Of a stretch of DNA of 64,000 bases, positions 26,508-35,810 are shown piece by piece. The stretch's first letter is position 1; the number at the start of each line of letters is the position of its first letter. The translations under genes and the position numbers were made by a program. The notes below the pieces were generated by a model. The model saw nothing but the letters and a program-made list of their open reading frames with translations, did not search any database and was not told the origin of the DNA. Origin of the DNA: Mycolicibacterium grossiae (GTDB taxonomy: Bacteria > Actinomycetota > Actinomycetes > Mycobacteriales > Mycobacteriaceae); assembly GCF_008329645.1 (NCBI RefSeq), contig NZ_CP043474.1, positions 434,001 to 498,000 of the forward strand, in the 5' to 3' direction.

Positions 26508-27992
26508 ATGACACATGATTCCACACCGGCCGCCGCGTCCAGCGTGACGCGATTCGGCTACACCCAGGCCATGGAGCGCAGTACCGGGCGCTTCGCGTCG
26601 TTCGCCGTCGCGTTCGCCTTCGTCTCCATCGCCACCGGCATCTTCACCACCTACGGCAGCGTCCTGAATTCCTCCGGACCGCTGGGCATCTGGACGTGGC
26701 CCATCGTCGTGGTAGGCCAGCTGGCGGTCGCGCTGCTGCTCGGCGCCCTGGCCGCGCGCATCCCCGTCACCGGCTACGCCTACCAGTGGGTGTCGCGGCT
26801 GGCCAATCCGGTCTTCGGCTGGATCACCGGATGGATCTCCTTCACGTTCCTCGCAATCGTCGTGATTGCGGTCGACTACACCGTCGCCTCCACCGTGGTG
26901 CCCGCGCTGTTCGCCTTCGAGGGCACGGCCGCAACGGCTTTCGCGATCACCGCGGTGGTCCTGGTGCTGCAGGCCCTGCTCATCGGCCTCTCGACGCGCT
27001 GGACCGAGCGCGTCAACAACTTCGCCGTCACCGCCGAACTCGTCGGCATGGTCGCCCTCGTCGCACTGCTGCTGATCGTCGGCGTCATCACCCACCGGCT
27101 CAGCACCGACAACCTGTTCTCCCACGGCGCGGTGCCGACCGAGGACTACTGGAGCTTCGGCGACGCCACCGCCGCCGGTCCGTGGATGCTGGCCTTCCTG
27201 CTGGGCGCCTTCACGATCGTCGGCTTCGAATCCGCCGCCAACCTCGCCGAGGAGACCAAGCGGCCCGAGGTCGTGGTCCCCCGCGCGATGTGGCAGGCCG
27301 TGCTCGCCTCGGGCGTCCTGGGCTTCCTGTTCCTGCTCGTGGTCACCGCCGCGGTCGACGACCCGGTGGCCCTCGCCGAATCGGGCACGCCGATCGCCGA
27401 CGTGATCGTCGACGTCCTCGGCACGTTCGTCGGCACCGCACTGCTCGTCCTCGTCGCCGTCGCCATCTTCGCCTGCGGCCTGGTCATCCTGCTCACGGGT
27501 GTCCGGCTGGTCTGGGCGATGTCGCGCGACGAGCGCTTCCCGGCCTGGCAGCTGCTCGGCAGGATCTCGCCGCGCACCAAAACCCCGCTCAACGCGACGG
27601 TCGCCATGACGCTCATTTCGGCGGTGATCCTCGGGCTGTTCTCCACCAGCACGGACGCCCTGTTCAAGCTGTTCGGCGCTGCCACGCTGCTCCCGGCGAT
27701 CATCTACGCCATCACGGTCGGCCTGTACATCGCCAAGCGGCGCTCGCTCCCGGCCAGCGCCGGCTTCGACCTCGGGCGCTGGGAGTGGCCGATCATCGCG
27801 GTCGCCGTGGTCTGGCTGGTGTTCGAATTGTCCCTGTTCCGCGACGCGTCCTTCCGGGATCCTTGGCTGTACCTCGCCGTCATGGTCGCGATCGGCGCGG
27901 CGTACCTCGGCTACCTCCTCGCCACGCGCGGCCGGGAGGGACTGCGGATGCCCGACATGCGCTCGATCGACGCCGAACTCGAGGTCTCGTGA
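26508..27992 (+). CDS. APC-superfamily permease
   Basis: A 494-residue transporter with about 12 membrane helices. SIATGIFTTYGSVLNSSGP and GFESAANLAEETKRPE are typical of the amino acid/amine branch of the APC superfamily (ethanolamine and GABA-type). That is unexpected beside a sugar-type kinase, which normally pairs with an MFS, ABC or glycerol-facilitator transporter. It starts 84 bases after the regulator and overlaps the kinase start (GTGA), so import and phosphorylation are coupled. Confidence 0.87.
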   Translation: MTHDSTPAAASSVTRFGYTQAMERSTGRFASFAVAFAFVSIATGIFTTYGSVLNSSGPLGIWTWPIVVVGQLAVALLLGALAARIPVTGYAYQWVSRLANPVFGWITGWISFTFLAIVVIAVDYTVASTVVPALFAFEGTAATAFAITAVVLVLQALLIGLSTRWTERVNNFAVTAELVGMVALVALLLIVGVITHRLSTDNLFSHGAVPTEDYWSFGDATAAGPWMLAFLLGAFTIVGFESAANLAEETKRPEVVVPRAMWQAVLASGVLGFLFLLVVTAAVDDPVALAESGTPIADVIVDVLGTFVGTALLVLVAVAIFACGLVILLTGVRLVWAMSRDERFPAWQLLGRISPRTKTPLNATVAMTLISAVILGLFSTSTDALFKLFGAATLLPAIIYAITVGLYIAKRRSLPASAGFDLGRWEWPIIAVAVVWLVFELSLFRDASFRDPWLYLAVMVAIGAAYLGYLLATRGREGLRMPDMRSIDAELEVS

Positions 27993-29443
27993 CGGTCCTC
28001 GCCATCGATCAGGGCACCTCGGGCACCAAGGCCATCGTCGTCGATCCCGCGGACGGGGTGGTCGGGGTCGCCGAGATCCCCATTCGCCCGCGCTATCTCG
28101 ACGGCGGCGGGGTCGAGCAGGATCCCGCCGAGCTGCTCGATTCCGTGCTCGACGCCGGTCGCGCGGCGCTCGCCCAGGCCGCGCGACCGGTGGACGCCGT
28201 CTCGCTGGCCAATCAGGGCGAGACCGTGCTGGCGTGGGATCCGGACACCGGGGCGGCACTCACCCCGGCCATCGGGTGGCAGGACCGCCGCTCCGAGTCG
28301 GTGTGCGCGACGCTCACCGACCACGCCGACGAACTGGCCGCCCGCACGGGTCTCGTCCTCGACCCGTACTTCTCCGCCCCGAAGATGGCCTGGCTGCGGC
28401 GCACCGTCGAACCGGGCGGCGTCGTCACCACTTCGGACAGCTGGTTGCTGCACCAGCTCACCGGCGAGTTCGTCACCGACGCGACCACCGCCAGTCGCTC
28501 GCTGCTGACCGACCTCGGCGGCGCCGGGTGGAGCGACGACCTGCTGGCCCTCTTCGGCCTGGCCGACGAACGGCTGCCTGCCATCGTCGCCAACGACGCC
28601 GTCGTCGGCGGCACGACTGCCTTCGGCACTGCGGCGTCCGGTGGCGCCGAGATACCGGTCGGCGGTGTCGTCGTCGATCAACAGGCCGCTCTGCTGGCCC
28701 AGTCGTGCCTCGACGCCGGCACCGCCAAGTGCACGTTCGGCACCGGGGCCTTCCTACTCGCCAACGTGGGCACCACCCCGCTGCGATCGACGGCGGGACT
28801 GACCACCTCGGTGGCGTGGCGGGTGGCCGGCACCGATGCCTACTGCGTCGACGGCCAGGTCTACACCGCGGCCGCTGCCGTGCGATGGCTGGTGTCGCTC
28901 GGCGTCATCGCCGACGCCCGCGACCTGGACGCCGTCGCCGCGGTCGACAGCAACGGCGTGCTGTGCGTGCCCGCGCTGGCCGGCCTCGCCGCCCCGTGGT
29001 GGCAGTCCGGAGCGACCGCGGCGATGTCGGGCATGACGCTGTCGACCGAGCGCGGCCACGTCGTGCTCGCCGTCCTGCAGGGCATCGCCGCACAGCTCGG
29101 CGAACTGGTGGCCGCGGTACAGTCCGACACCGCCTCCGGCGCCCGGTGGGAACGGCTGCGCGTGGACGGCGGACTCACCCGGTCGGCGGTGCTGATGCAG
29201 GCCGTCGCCGACGTGCTGCAGGTGCCCGTCGACGTCTACCCCTCCCCGCACGCCACGGCGCTCGGCGCCGCCGCCCTCGCCGAGCTGAGCCGGCGTCCCG
29301 GCACGCCACTGTGCGACGTGGTGCCGCGCTGGGCGCCCGCCGCCTGCTACGAACCGGCGTGGGACCGCGGCCGCGCCGACGAGTTCCGCTCGGCGTGGCG
29401 CCAGCTCGCCGAGACGACCTACCCCGCCAGGAAGGCACCGTGA
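27989..29443 (+). CDS. FGGY-family carbohydrate/polyol kinase (glycerol kinase-like)
   Basis: A 484-residue kinase. The first phosphate-binding loop is LAIDQGTSGTKA, the substrate loop GWQDRRSE is GlpK-like, and the FGGY signature region is in KCTFGTGAFLLANVG. ATP binding is by RVDGGLTRS. It should phosphorylate a polyol or sugar. The start is GTG 27989, inside the permease stop. It sits with GlpA- and GlpB-like dehydrogenases, so glycerol or an analogue is the likely substrate, which is inference; it is not certain to be true glycerol kinase. Confidence 0.87.
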   Translation: MTVLAIDQGTSGTKAIVVDPADGVVGVAEIPIRPRYLDGGGVEQDPAELLDSVLDAGRAALAQAARPVDAVSLANQGETVLAWDPDTGAALTPAIGWQDRRSESVCATLTDHADELAARTGLVLDPYFSAPKMAWLRRTVEPGGVVTTSDSWLLHQLTGEFVTDATTASRSLLTDLGGAGWSDDLLALFGLADERLPAIVANDAVVGGTTAFGTAASGGAEIPVGGVVVDQQAALLAQSCLDAGTAKCTFGTGAFLLANVGTTPLRSTAGLTTSVAWRVAGTDAYCVDGQVYTAAAAVRWLVSLGVIADARDLDAVAAVDSNGVLCVPALAGLAAPWWQSGATAAMSGMTLSTERGHVVLAVLQGIAAQLGELVAAVQSDTASGARWERLRVDGGLTRSAVLMQAVADVLQVPVDVYPSPHATALGAAALAELSRRPGTPLCDVVPRWAPAACYEPAWDRGRADEFRSAWRQLAETTYPARKAP

Positions 29444-30819
29444 CCCCTTACGACGTCATCGTCATCGGCGCCGGCATCGTCGGCTCCGCCATCGCCCGCG
29501 ACCTCGCCGGCCAACGACTGTCGGTGGCACTGCTCGATGCCCGCGCCGACGTCGGCGACGGCACCAGCAAGGCCAACACCGCCATCCTGCACACCGGCTT
29601 CGACGCCACCCCCGGCACGCTCGAGTCGGCCATGGTCCGCCGCGGCTATGCCCTGCTGTCGGAGTACGCCTTCCACACCGGCATCCCGATCGAGCGCACC
29701 GGTGCCATCCTGGTCGCCTGGGACGACGAACAGCTCGCGGCGCTGCCGGCGCTACGGGACAAGGCCCGTGCCAACGGCTACGACCACTGCGAGATCGTGG
29801 ACGCCGCAACGGTGTACGCGCAGGTGCCCGATCTCGGTGACGGCGTCCTGGGCGGCCTTACCGTGCCCGGCGAGTCCATCATCTGCACCTGGACGGTCAA
29901 TCTCGCGCTCGCCACCGACGCCGTCAACCGCGGCGCCGCCCTGCACACCGGACACCGCGTCACCGCCATCGAGGTGGGCACCGACGCGACGACGCTGCAC
30001 ACCTCCGCGGGACCCGTGCGCGGACGGTGGATCGTCAACGCCGCCGGGCTGGGCGCCGACCACGTGGACGCCCTGTTCGGCCACGAGCGCTTCACCGTGA
30101 CGCCCCGGCGCGGGGAGCTGATCGTCTACGACAAGCTGGCCCGCCCATTGGTCAACCGGATCGTGCTGCCCGTGCCGACGGCACGCGGCAAGGGCGTCCT
30201 GGTGAGCCCGACCATCTACGGCAACGTGATGCTCGGTCCGACGTCGGAGGACATCGAGGACCGCTCGGCCACCGGCACCACCGAGCACGGCCTCGAGTTC
30301 TTGCTCGAGAAGGGCCGCCGGCTGCTGCCGCGTCTGCTCGACGAGGAGGTCACCGCCACCTACACGGGGCTGCGCGCCGCCATCGACCATGGCGACTTCC
30401 TCATCGAACCCGATGCAGCGCAACGGTATCTGCTCGTCGGCGGCATCCGTTCGACGGGCCTGACCGCCGGCATGGCGATCGCCGAACACGTGCACGGCGT
30501 CCTCGCCGAGGCCGGTCTGCCGCTGCGGGCCCGCACCGACCTGCCCGCGCCGCCCGTGATGCCCAACCTCGGCGAGGCGTTCATCCGGCCCTACCAGGAC
30601 GCCGACCGCATCGCCGCGGACCCGCAGTACGGCAGCATCGTCTGCTTCTGCGAACGCGTCACCGTCGGAGAGCTGCGCGACGCCTGCCGCTCGGTGATTC
30701 CGCCCGCAGGCCTCGAGGGACTGCGGCGGCGCACCCGCGTCATGAACGGCCGATGCCAGGGCTTCTTCTGCGGCGCCGAGGTGCAGGACATCCTGGAGCG
30801 CGAGGGGGCGGGGCGATGA
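29440..30819 (+). CDS. FAD-dependent glycerol-3-phosphate dehydrogenase-like protein (GlpA type) with a [2Fe-2S] tail
   Basis: A 459-residue flavoprotein. The N-terminal FAD motif is VIVIGAGIVGSAIARDL, and the DAO-fold domain resembles GlpA/GlpD and L-2-hydroxyglutarate oxidase. Residues about 400-450 are a BFD-like domain with CFC and RCQGFFC, giving a [2Fe-2S] cluster. This matches anaerobic-type GlpA, which passes electrons to GlpB and a carrier. Its start is GTG 29440, overlapping the kinase stop. It likely oxidises the kinase product. Confidence 0.87.
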   Translation: MTPYDVIVIGAGIVGSAIARDLAGQRLSVALLDARADVGDGTSKANTAILHTGFDATPGTLESAMVRRGYALLSEYAFHTGIPIERTGAILVAWDDEQLAALPALRDKARANGYDHCEIVDAATVYAQVPDLGDGVLGGLTVPGESIICTWTVNLALATDAVNRGAALHTGHRVTAIEVGTDATTLHTSAGPVRGRWIVNAAGLGADHVDALFGHERFTVTPRRGELIVYDKLARPLVNRIVLPVPTARGKGVLVSPTIYGNVMLGPTSEDIEDRSATGTTEHGLEFLLEKGRRLLPRLLDEEVTATYTGLRAAIDHGDFLIEPDAAQRYLLVGGIRSTGLTAGMAIAEHVHGVLAEAGLPLRARTDLPAPPVMPNLGEAFIRPYQDADRIAADPQYGSIVCFCERVTVGELRDACRSVIPPAGLEGLRRRTRVMNGRCQGFFCGAEVQDILEREGAGR

Positions 30820-32051
30820 GGACCGACTACGACGTCGCGATCGTCGGCGGCGGGCCCGCAGGCCTGACCGCCGCAGCGGAGCTGTCCCGGGAGTACGACG
30901 TCGTCGTCCTCGAACGGGAGGCCGAGGCGGGCGGAATCCCCCGGCACAGCGACCATCTCGGGTACGGCATGCGCGACATGCGGACCTTCACGAGCGGTCC
31001 GGCGTACGCGCGCCGGCTCGTCGCCCGGGCGACCGCCGCCGGCGCCGAACTGCGCACCCGCGCGATGGTGACCGGGTGGTCGGGCGGCACGTCGGTGGAC
31101 GTCACGTCGCCTGCGGGCCGCCAGCGGATTGACGCGCGCGCCGTCATCCTCGCGACCGGAGCGCGGGAACGTCCCCGGTCGGCGCGGTTGATCCCCGGGG
31201 ACCGCGGCGCCGGGGTGTACACCACCGGGCACCTGCAGAACGTCGTGCACCTCCAGGGGCGCACGGTGGGGCGGCGGGCCGTGGTCGTCGGCGCCGAACT
31301 GGTCTCCTACTCGGCGGTGCTCACGCTGCGGCACGCCGGCTGCGAGACGGCGCTCGTGACGACGACGCATCGGTCGCCGGAGTCCTACGCGGCGTTCAAC
31401 GCCGTGGCTCGCACACCACTGCTGGGCGTCCGGATCGCCACCCGGACGCGGCTCACCCGGATCATCGGCACCCCGACGCTGCGGGCCGTCGAGATCGAGG
31501 ACATCGACACCGGATCCCGGCGGGTCGTCGAGTGCGACACGCTCGTGCTCACCGGCGACTGGATCCCCGACCACGAACTCGCCCGCGCGGCGGGCCTCGA
31601 CATGGATGCCGCGACGGTCGGCCCGCTCACTGACACGGCGCTGCGCACCAGTCGCGACGGCGTCTTCGCGATCGGCAACCTGCTGCACCCCGTCGACACC
31701 GCGGACGTCGCCGCCCTGGACGGTCGCCACGTCGCGACGGCGGTCCGCGCTCGGCTGCGCGGGGAACACCCGGCGACCGCGGGAGTGCGGCTGCGAGTCG
31801 AGGCGCCGCTGCGCTGGATCACGCCGGGCGTGCTGCGGCCCGGGGACACTGCACCCGCGCGCCACCGGTTGCTGCTGTGGACCGAGGATCTGGTCCGCGT
31901 CCCGCGGGTGGTGGCACGTCAGGACGGCCGGGTGGTCGGCCGTCGCACGCTGCCCTGGCCGGCGTCCCCAGGCCGCGTCTTCCGGGTGCCCTCGTCGATC
32001 CTGGCGGGAGTCGACCCCAAGGGCGGGCCGGTCACGGTGTCGCTGCGGTGA
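30816..32051 (+). CDS. GlpB-like FAD/NAD(P) oxidoreductase with a C-terminal extension
   Basis: A 411-residue protein with VAIVGGGPAGLTAAAEL (FAD), the second nucleotide fold at RAVVVGAELVSYSAVLTL, and the FAD-contact end VFAIGNLLHPVDTADV. It belongs to the pyridine-nucleotide-disulphide-like group with no redox CxxxxC, as in GlpB and sarcosine-oxidase alpha-type proteins. About 80 residues after the FAD fold (from about 330) form an extra domain without recognised family. It starts ATGA-coupled to the GlpA-like gene, so a complex is probable. Confidence 0.82.
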   Translation: MRTDYDVAIVGGGPAGLTAAAELSREYDVVVLEREAEAGGIPRHSDHLGYGMRDMRTFTSGPAYARRLVARATAAGAELRTRAMVTGWSGGTSVDVTSPAGRQRIDARAVILATGARERPRSARLIPGDRGAGVYTTGHLQNVVHLQGRTVGRRAVVVGAELVSYSAVLTLRHAGCETALVTTTHRSPESYAAFNAVARTPLLGVRIATRTRLTRIIGTPTLRAVEIEDIDTGSRRVVECDTLVLTGDWIPDHELARAAGLDMDAATVGPLTDTALRTSRDGVFAIGNLLHPVDTADVAALDGRHVATAVRARLRGEHPATAGVRLRVEAPLRWITPGVLRPGDTAPARHRLLLWTEDLVRVPRVVARQDGRVVGRRTLPWPASPGRVFRVPSSILAGVDPKGGPVTVSLR

Positions 32052-32754
32052 GCGCCGCCTCGTGGTCGGCGACCAATGTCTTGGCGACGTCGACGAGGCG
32101 CACGTTGGTTTCCTGCGACGCCCGGGTGAGGACGGTGAAGGCCTGCAACCCGGTCAGCCGGTCCCGCTGCATGAGGATGCCCTTCGCCTGGCCGATCACG
32201 TCGCGGTTCGCAACGGCGTTCTGTAGCTGCTCCTCGGCGACGGCACCGGCCATCGCGACCGCGGCGTGCTGCGCGAGTACCTCGCCGGTCGCCACCGCGT
32301 CCTCGGAGAACGCACCGGACTCCGCGGCGTAGATGTTCAGCACGCCCAGCGTTTCGTTGGTGATGTACAGCCGGTAGGACAGCATGCTGCGCACGCCCAG
32401 TCGGACCGCCACCGTCGAGAACCGCGGCCAGCGTTCGTCGGCGGCGAGATCGTCGATGTGGACCGTCTGCCGATCGTGCAATGCGCTGAGAGCGGGACCC
32501 TCACCGAGGTCGGTCTGCAATTGGTCGAGGCGTGCCGCCACGTCGTCGGTCGGGACGGCGGGCCGAATCTTGCGTCGGGACACGACCGCGAGGCCCGCCC
32601 AGCTCGAGCCAGGGACGGTGTCGACGGTCGCGGCGACGATGGCGGCGAGCACGGCCTGCGGGTCACGGAGACCGCGCATCTGCACGGCGAGATCGCCGAG
32701 GGTGCGCACCAGCGTGCGGGGCGTCTGGGTCGAATCATCACGGGAAGAAGACAT
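32032..32754 (-). CDS. GAF-ANTAR domain RNA-binding regulator
   Basis: A 240-residue protein. The GAF domain (about 25-165) is followed by an ANTAR domain (about 172-230) with NAVANRDVIGQAKGILMQRDRLTGLQAF, which binds paired hairpins in mRNA and stops transcription termination. It is probably cytosolic. The last 20 bases overlap the 3' end of the GlpB-like gene on the other strand. The signal sensed by the GAF domain and the RNA targets are unknown. Confidence 0.9.
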   Translation of the reverse strand: MSSSRDDSTQTPRTLVRTLGDLAVQMRGLRDPQAVLAAIVAATVDTVPGSSWAGLAVVSRRKIRPAVPTDDVAARLDQLQTDLGEGPALSALHDRQTVHIDDLAADERWPRFSTVAVRLGVRSMLSYRLYITNETLGVLNIYAAESGAFSEDAVATGEVLAQHAAVAMAGAVAEEQLQNAVANRDVIGQAKGILMQRDRLTGLQAFTVLTRASQETNVRLVDVAKTLVADHEAALTAATP

Positions 32755-33009
32755 GCGGCATCAACTCGCTTCGAGGGAGGAGTGCGTGTCGTCCGGCGCG
32801 GTGGCGGACCCGAGGGCTATGGGACCGGCGCCGGCGGTGAGGAGCAGTTCAGGGTGTGGGGCGACCGCCCGCCCTGCTTGCTGGCTGCAGAGCGTTCATC
32901 GGCCTCATCTCCTGGTTTGCTGTCTCGGTGGGTTAACCGCGTGATGGTTCTGTACCCCGCTGCGGCAGATCTTGAAACTCGGGCGCGGTGTGGGTCACAG
33001 CCGCCGGGA

Positions 33010-33015
33010 TAGGTT
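33010..33015 (+). promoter_or_regulatory. -10 element before the 119-aa protein gene
   Basis: TAGGTT fits TANNNT and would start RNA near 33022, leaving the ribosome site GAAGGAGG in a short leader before ATG 33035. The 280-base stretch 32755-33034 shows no other gene or RNA. Confidence 0.4.
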
Positions 33016-33034
33016 CTAGGCGAAGGAGGCTGCC

Positions 33035-33394
33035 ATGTCTGAGGCTGGAATCTGGGTTGCGTGGGGCATTCCCGCCCGCGGCCGCGAGCAGGAAGCGCTC
33101 GCCCTGTTGGAGAAGACCACCACCGGTTACCTGGAGACGCTGCGTCGGGAAGGCCGCATCGAACGTTTCGACACCGCGATCCTGCGGCCGCAGAGCACCG
33201 AGCTGGGCGGCTTCATCCTCATCCAGGGCACTAAGGCGCAGGTCGAGGCGTTGCGCACCGACCACGGATTCGAGGTGTGGGTGACCGAGGTGCAGCTGGT
33301 CGCCGACCGCGTGGGCATCGTCGATGCCTGGGTCAACGAGGGCCTCACCGATGCCGTGGGCCTGTATCGCGAAGCGCTGCGCGAATTGGGCTAG
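33035..33394 (+). CDS. Conserved hypothetical protein, 119 aa
   Basis: I do not recognise the family with certainty. It is a soluble alpha-beta protein beginning MSEAGIWVAWGIPARGREQEALALLE, with alternating strand and helix lengths that suit a dimeric ferredoxin-like (Dabb/YCII-type) fold. There is no signal peptide and no cysteine. A strong ribosome site GAAGGAGG precedes the ATG. It stands apart from its neighbours, 72 bases before the DUF4185 gene. Confidence 0.75.
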   Translation: MSEAGIWVAWGIPARGREQEALALLEKTTTGYLETLRREGRIERFDTAILRPQSTELGGFILIQGTKAQVEALRTDHGFEVWVTEVQLVADRVGIVDAWVNEGLTDAVGLYREALRELG

Positions 33395-33466
33395 TGACCG
33401 GCGTAACACCGGCTACGTTCCAGACGAAGGACAACGCGAGTAACGGCTGGAATACGAGGGGTCGGC

Positions 33467-35809
33467 ATGGGCGCTGCGCACTACATCGGACGAGTGGGCG
33501 GTCTTGCCGTCGCGCTGGGCGTCGGCACCGCCGTCGTCACCGGCCACGGCGTGGCCTACGCCGACGATGGGGGGTCCGACTCGTCGAGCGCGTCGGGGTC
33601 CTCCGCGAACTCCAGTACGTCGACCGGCACCACGAACTCGGGGACGACCTCGGGGACGACGACCGGCACCACGACCTCGGGAACGACCACCGGCAATACG
33701 ACCTCGGGAACGACGACCTCGGGAACGACGACCTCGGGGACGACGTCGTCGGGAACGGCGAGCGGGACCAAGGACACCGATTCCACGGACGGTGCGAAGG
33801 ACGCCGGCGGCACGAAGCCCGCCGAACCGGGCACCGTCAGCGCGCAGACCAACACCGGGTCGTCGGGTAGCACCAAGGCCGCCGAACCGAGCCCCGCCAC
33901 GGAGCCCACCGTGCCCACGGCGCCTATGGAGCCAACCGCGCCCACGGAGCCCACGGAGCCCACCGCGCCCACCGCGTCCCCGGAGCCCACGACCCCGCCG
34001 ACCCCGGCGGTGAACTCCGGAGGCTCCGACACCAAGGCCACCGACGGCGGGGCCACCGCCAGCAAGGCCCCGACGACCGCCACCGCTCCCACGACTGCGG
34101 TCAAGGACGCGAAGGACGTGCGGGACGCGACGAACGCGGGGGGCGCGAAGACCGCCCGCACGCTCGCCGCCACGACCACCAACGACACCCTCACCTCGGC
34201 CGCCATCTCCTCGGGCGCCGTCTCCTCGGCCGCCGTGTCCTCGGCCGCCGTGTCCTCGGCCGCCGTCATCGCGCCGAGCCCGACCCCCGCCGCGCCGGCG
34301 GCGCTCACGCCCGCACAGACGATCGGGTCGCTCGTCACCGGCGTTGCGAGCGTCGTGTCCAACGTCATCGGCTGGGTGATGGGACCGCTCGCGGGCAGCG
34401 CACCCGCCGCCCCGGCCGAGCCTCCGCTGGCGTGGACGCTGCTCGCCTTCGCGCGCCGTGAGATCGACCAGTTCGTCGCCACGGTCAACGGTGCGCTCGG
34501 GCTGACGTCACCCGTCGCCGCCCAGACCACGGTCCTCGACCAGAGCGAGTCCCTCGCGCAGACCGCGAACCTCGCACTCGCCGCCCCGTTCGCCGCGGCC
34601 CTCGCGGCCGCCGCGGTGCCCGCGCGGCCGGCCTTCCCCGCCCCGGGCCAGGCGGTCAGCGGGTCGACGACCTTCGTCGACTGGGTGACCGGGAACTTCC
34701 AGCCCAACGACACCTACGCCCGGTACGGCATCTGGGGCACCGACATCGGCACCATGTGGGATAACGGCATCGCCGACGACCCCACCACCCCGATCAACGA
34801 GCACCAGATCCTCATGGCGTTCGGCGACACCTTCGGCGGGCCGAACATGACGGGCACCTGGCGGCTCAACACGCTGTTCCGCAGCTCCGACCTCGCCCTC
34901 GCCGACGGGCTCAGCGTCCCGAACGGACAGTGGTTGAACGGCAACATGTTCGGCGGCTCGCCGCTGTGGGAGCCGACCTACGCACGGCAGATCATCCTCC
35001 CCGAGCGGCTGCCGGCGGGCCTGCCGGCAGGCGTCACGCTGATCCCGACCGCCGGCATCTCGGTGCCCACCCCCGGCACCCAGTTCGGTGCCACCCAGTA
35101 CCTCAGCTTCATGTCGGTCAAGCAGTGGGGCGCGGCCGGCCAGTGGACCACCAACTACTCGGCCATCGCCTACTCCACCGACAACGGTGAGAACTGGTAC
35201 GTCGCACCGTCATCGGTGCGGATGAACGACCCGTGGAGCGGCAACGCCAACTTCCAGCAGGCGGCGTTCGTCCGCCCCGGCGACGGCTACGTCTACTCCT
35301 ACGGCACCCCGAACGGCCGGCAGGGCGCGGCCTACCTGTCCCGGGTGGCGGAGAAGGACATCCTCGACGTCTCGAAGTACGAGTACTACAGCAAGGGCAC
35401 CGCCGGCGGCTGGTTCGGCTGGGGCGCCACCCCCGCCGGCTGGTACAAGGGTCAGCCCGCGAAGGCGACCGCCGTGTTCGGCGGCACCGAGCAGGGCGCG
35501 TGCGGTTCGGTCAAGGCCGGTAGCCAGGTCAGCGAGTTCTCCGTGCAGTACAACAAGACCCTCAACAAGTACGTGACGCTGTACGGCGATCAGTTCAACA
35601 ACATCGTGATGCGCACGTCGGACACCCCGCAGGGCACGTGGTCGGACGCCAAGGTGCTGATGGCTCAGCAGCCGGGCGGCATCTACGCGCCGATGATGCA
35701 CCCGTGGTCGCCGTCGACGATGGGCACCGGCACCGACCTGTACTGGAACCTGTCGCTGTGGTCGGAGTACAACGTCATGCTGATGAAGACCGACCTGACG
35801 AAGGTGTAG
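33467..35809 (+). CDS. Exported DUF4185 protein with a long low-complexity linker
   Basis: A 780-residue secreted protein. Residues 1-31 form a signal peptide (cleavage near VAYADD). Residues about 35-270 are low-complexity: Ser/Thr/Gly repeats such as GTTTSGTTTG, Thr-Glu-Pro repeats, then Ala/Ser-Val repeats (SSAAVSSAAV). The C-terminal part, from about residue 395, is a DUF4185 domain (GIWGTDIGTMWDNG, FGDTFGGPNM, TDNGENWY). DUF4185 includes family GH183 endo-D-arabinanases, so this may cut mycobacterial arabinan, which is inference. The upstream -10 TACGTT lies at 33414-33419. Confidence 0.85.
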   Translation: MGAAHYIGRVGGLAVALGVGTAVVTGHGVAYADDGGSDSSSASGSSANSSTSTGTTNSGTTSGTTTGTTTSGTTTGNTTSGTTTSGTTTSGTTSSGTASGTKDTDSTDGAKDAGGTKPAEPGTVSAQTNTGSSGSTKAAEPSPATEPTVPTAPMEPTAPTEPTEPTAPTASPEPTTPPTPAVNSGGSDTKATDGGATASKAPTTATAPTTAVKDAKDVRDATNAGGAKTARTLAATTTNDTLTSAAISSGAVSSAAVSSAAVSSAAVIAPSPTPAAPAALTPAQTIGSLVTGVASVVSNVIGWVMGPLAGSAPAAPAEPPLAWTLLAFARREIDQFVATVNGALGLTSPVAAQTTVLDQSESLAQTANLALAAPFAAALAAAAVPARPAFPAPGQAVSGSTTFVDWVTGNFQPNDTYARYGIWGTDIGTMWDNGIADDPTTPINEHQILMAFGDTFGGPNMTGTWRLNTLFRSSDLALADGLSVPNGQWLNGNMFGGSPLWEPTYARQIILPERLPAGLPAGVTLIPTAGISVPTPGTQFGATQYLSFMSVKQWGAAGQWTTNYSAIAYSTDNGENWYVAPSSVRMNDPWSGNANFQQAAFVRPGDGYVYSYGTPNGRQGAAYLSRVAEKDILDVSKYEYYSKGTAGGWFGWGATPAGWYKGQPAKATAVFGGTEQGACGSVKAGSQVSEFSVQYNKTLNKYVTLYGDQFNNIVMRTSDTPQGTWSDAKVLMAQQPGGIYAPMMHPWSPSTMGTGTDLYWNLSLWSEYNVMLMKTDLTKV
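33630..33775. repeat. In-frame repeats coding Gly-Thr-Thr-Ser
   Basis: Units like acctcgggaacgac recur with small changes and encode GTTTSG-type runs in the exported DUF4185 protein. The period is a multiple of three, so copy changes would lengthen or shorten the linker without breaking the frame. Confidence 0.75.
34196..34272. repeat. 15-bp in-frame repeats coding Ala-Val-Ser-Ser
   Basis: The unit gccgccgtgtcctcg and variants recur about four times and encode SSAAVSSAAV in the same linker. This is a second separate array in one gene. Confidence 0.75.
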
Positions 35810-35810
35810 G

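Noticed and set aside
32915..32945. SigF-type promoter before the 119-aa gene
   Set aside because: GTTT and GGGTTA are only 11 bases apart, too close for the SigF spacing.
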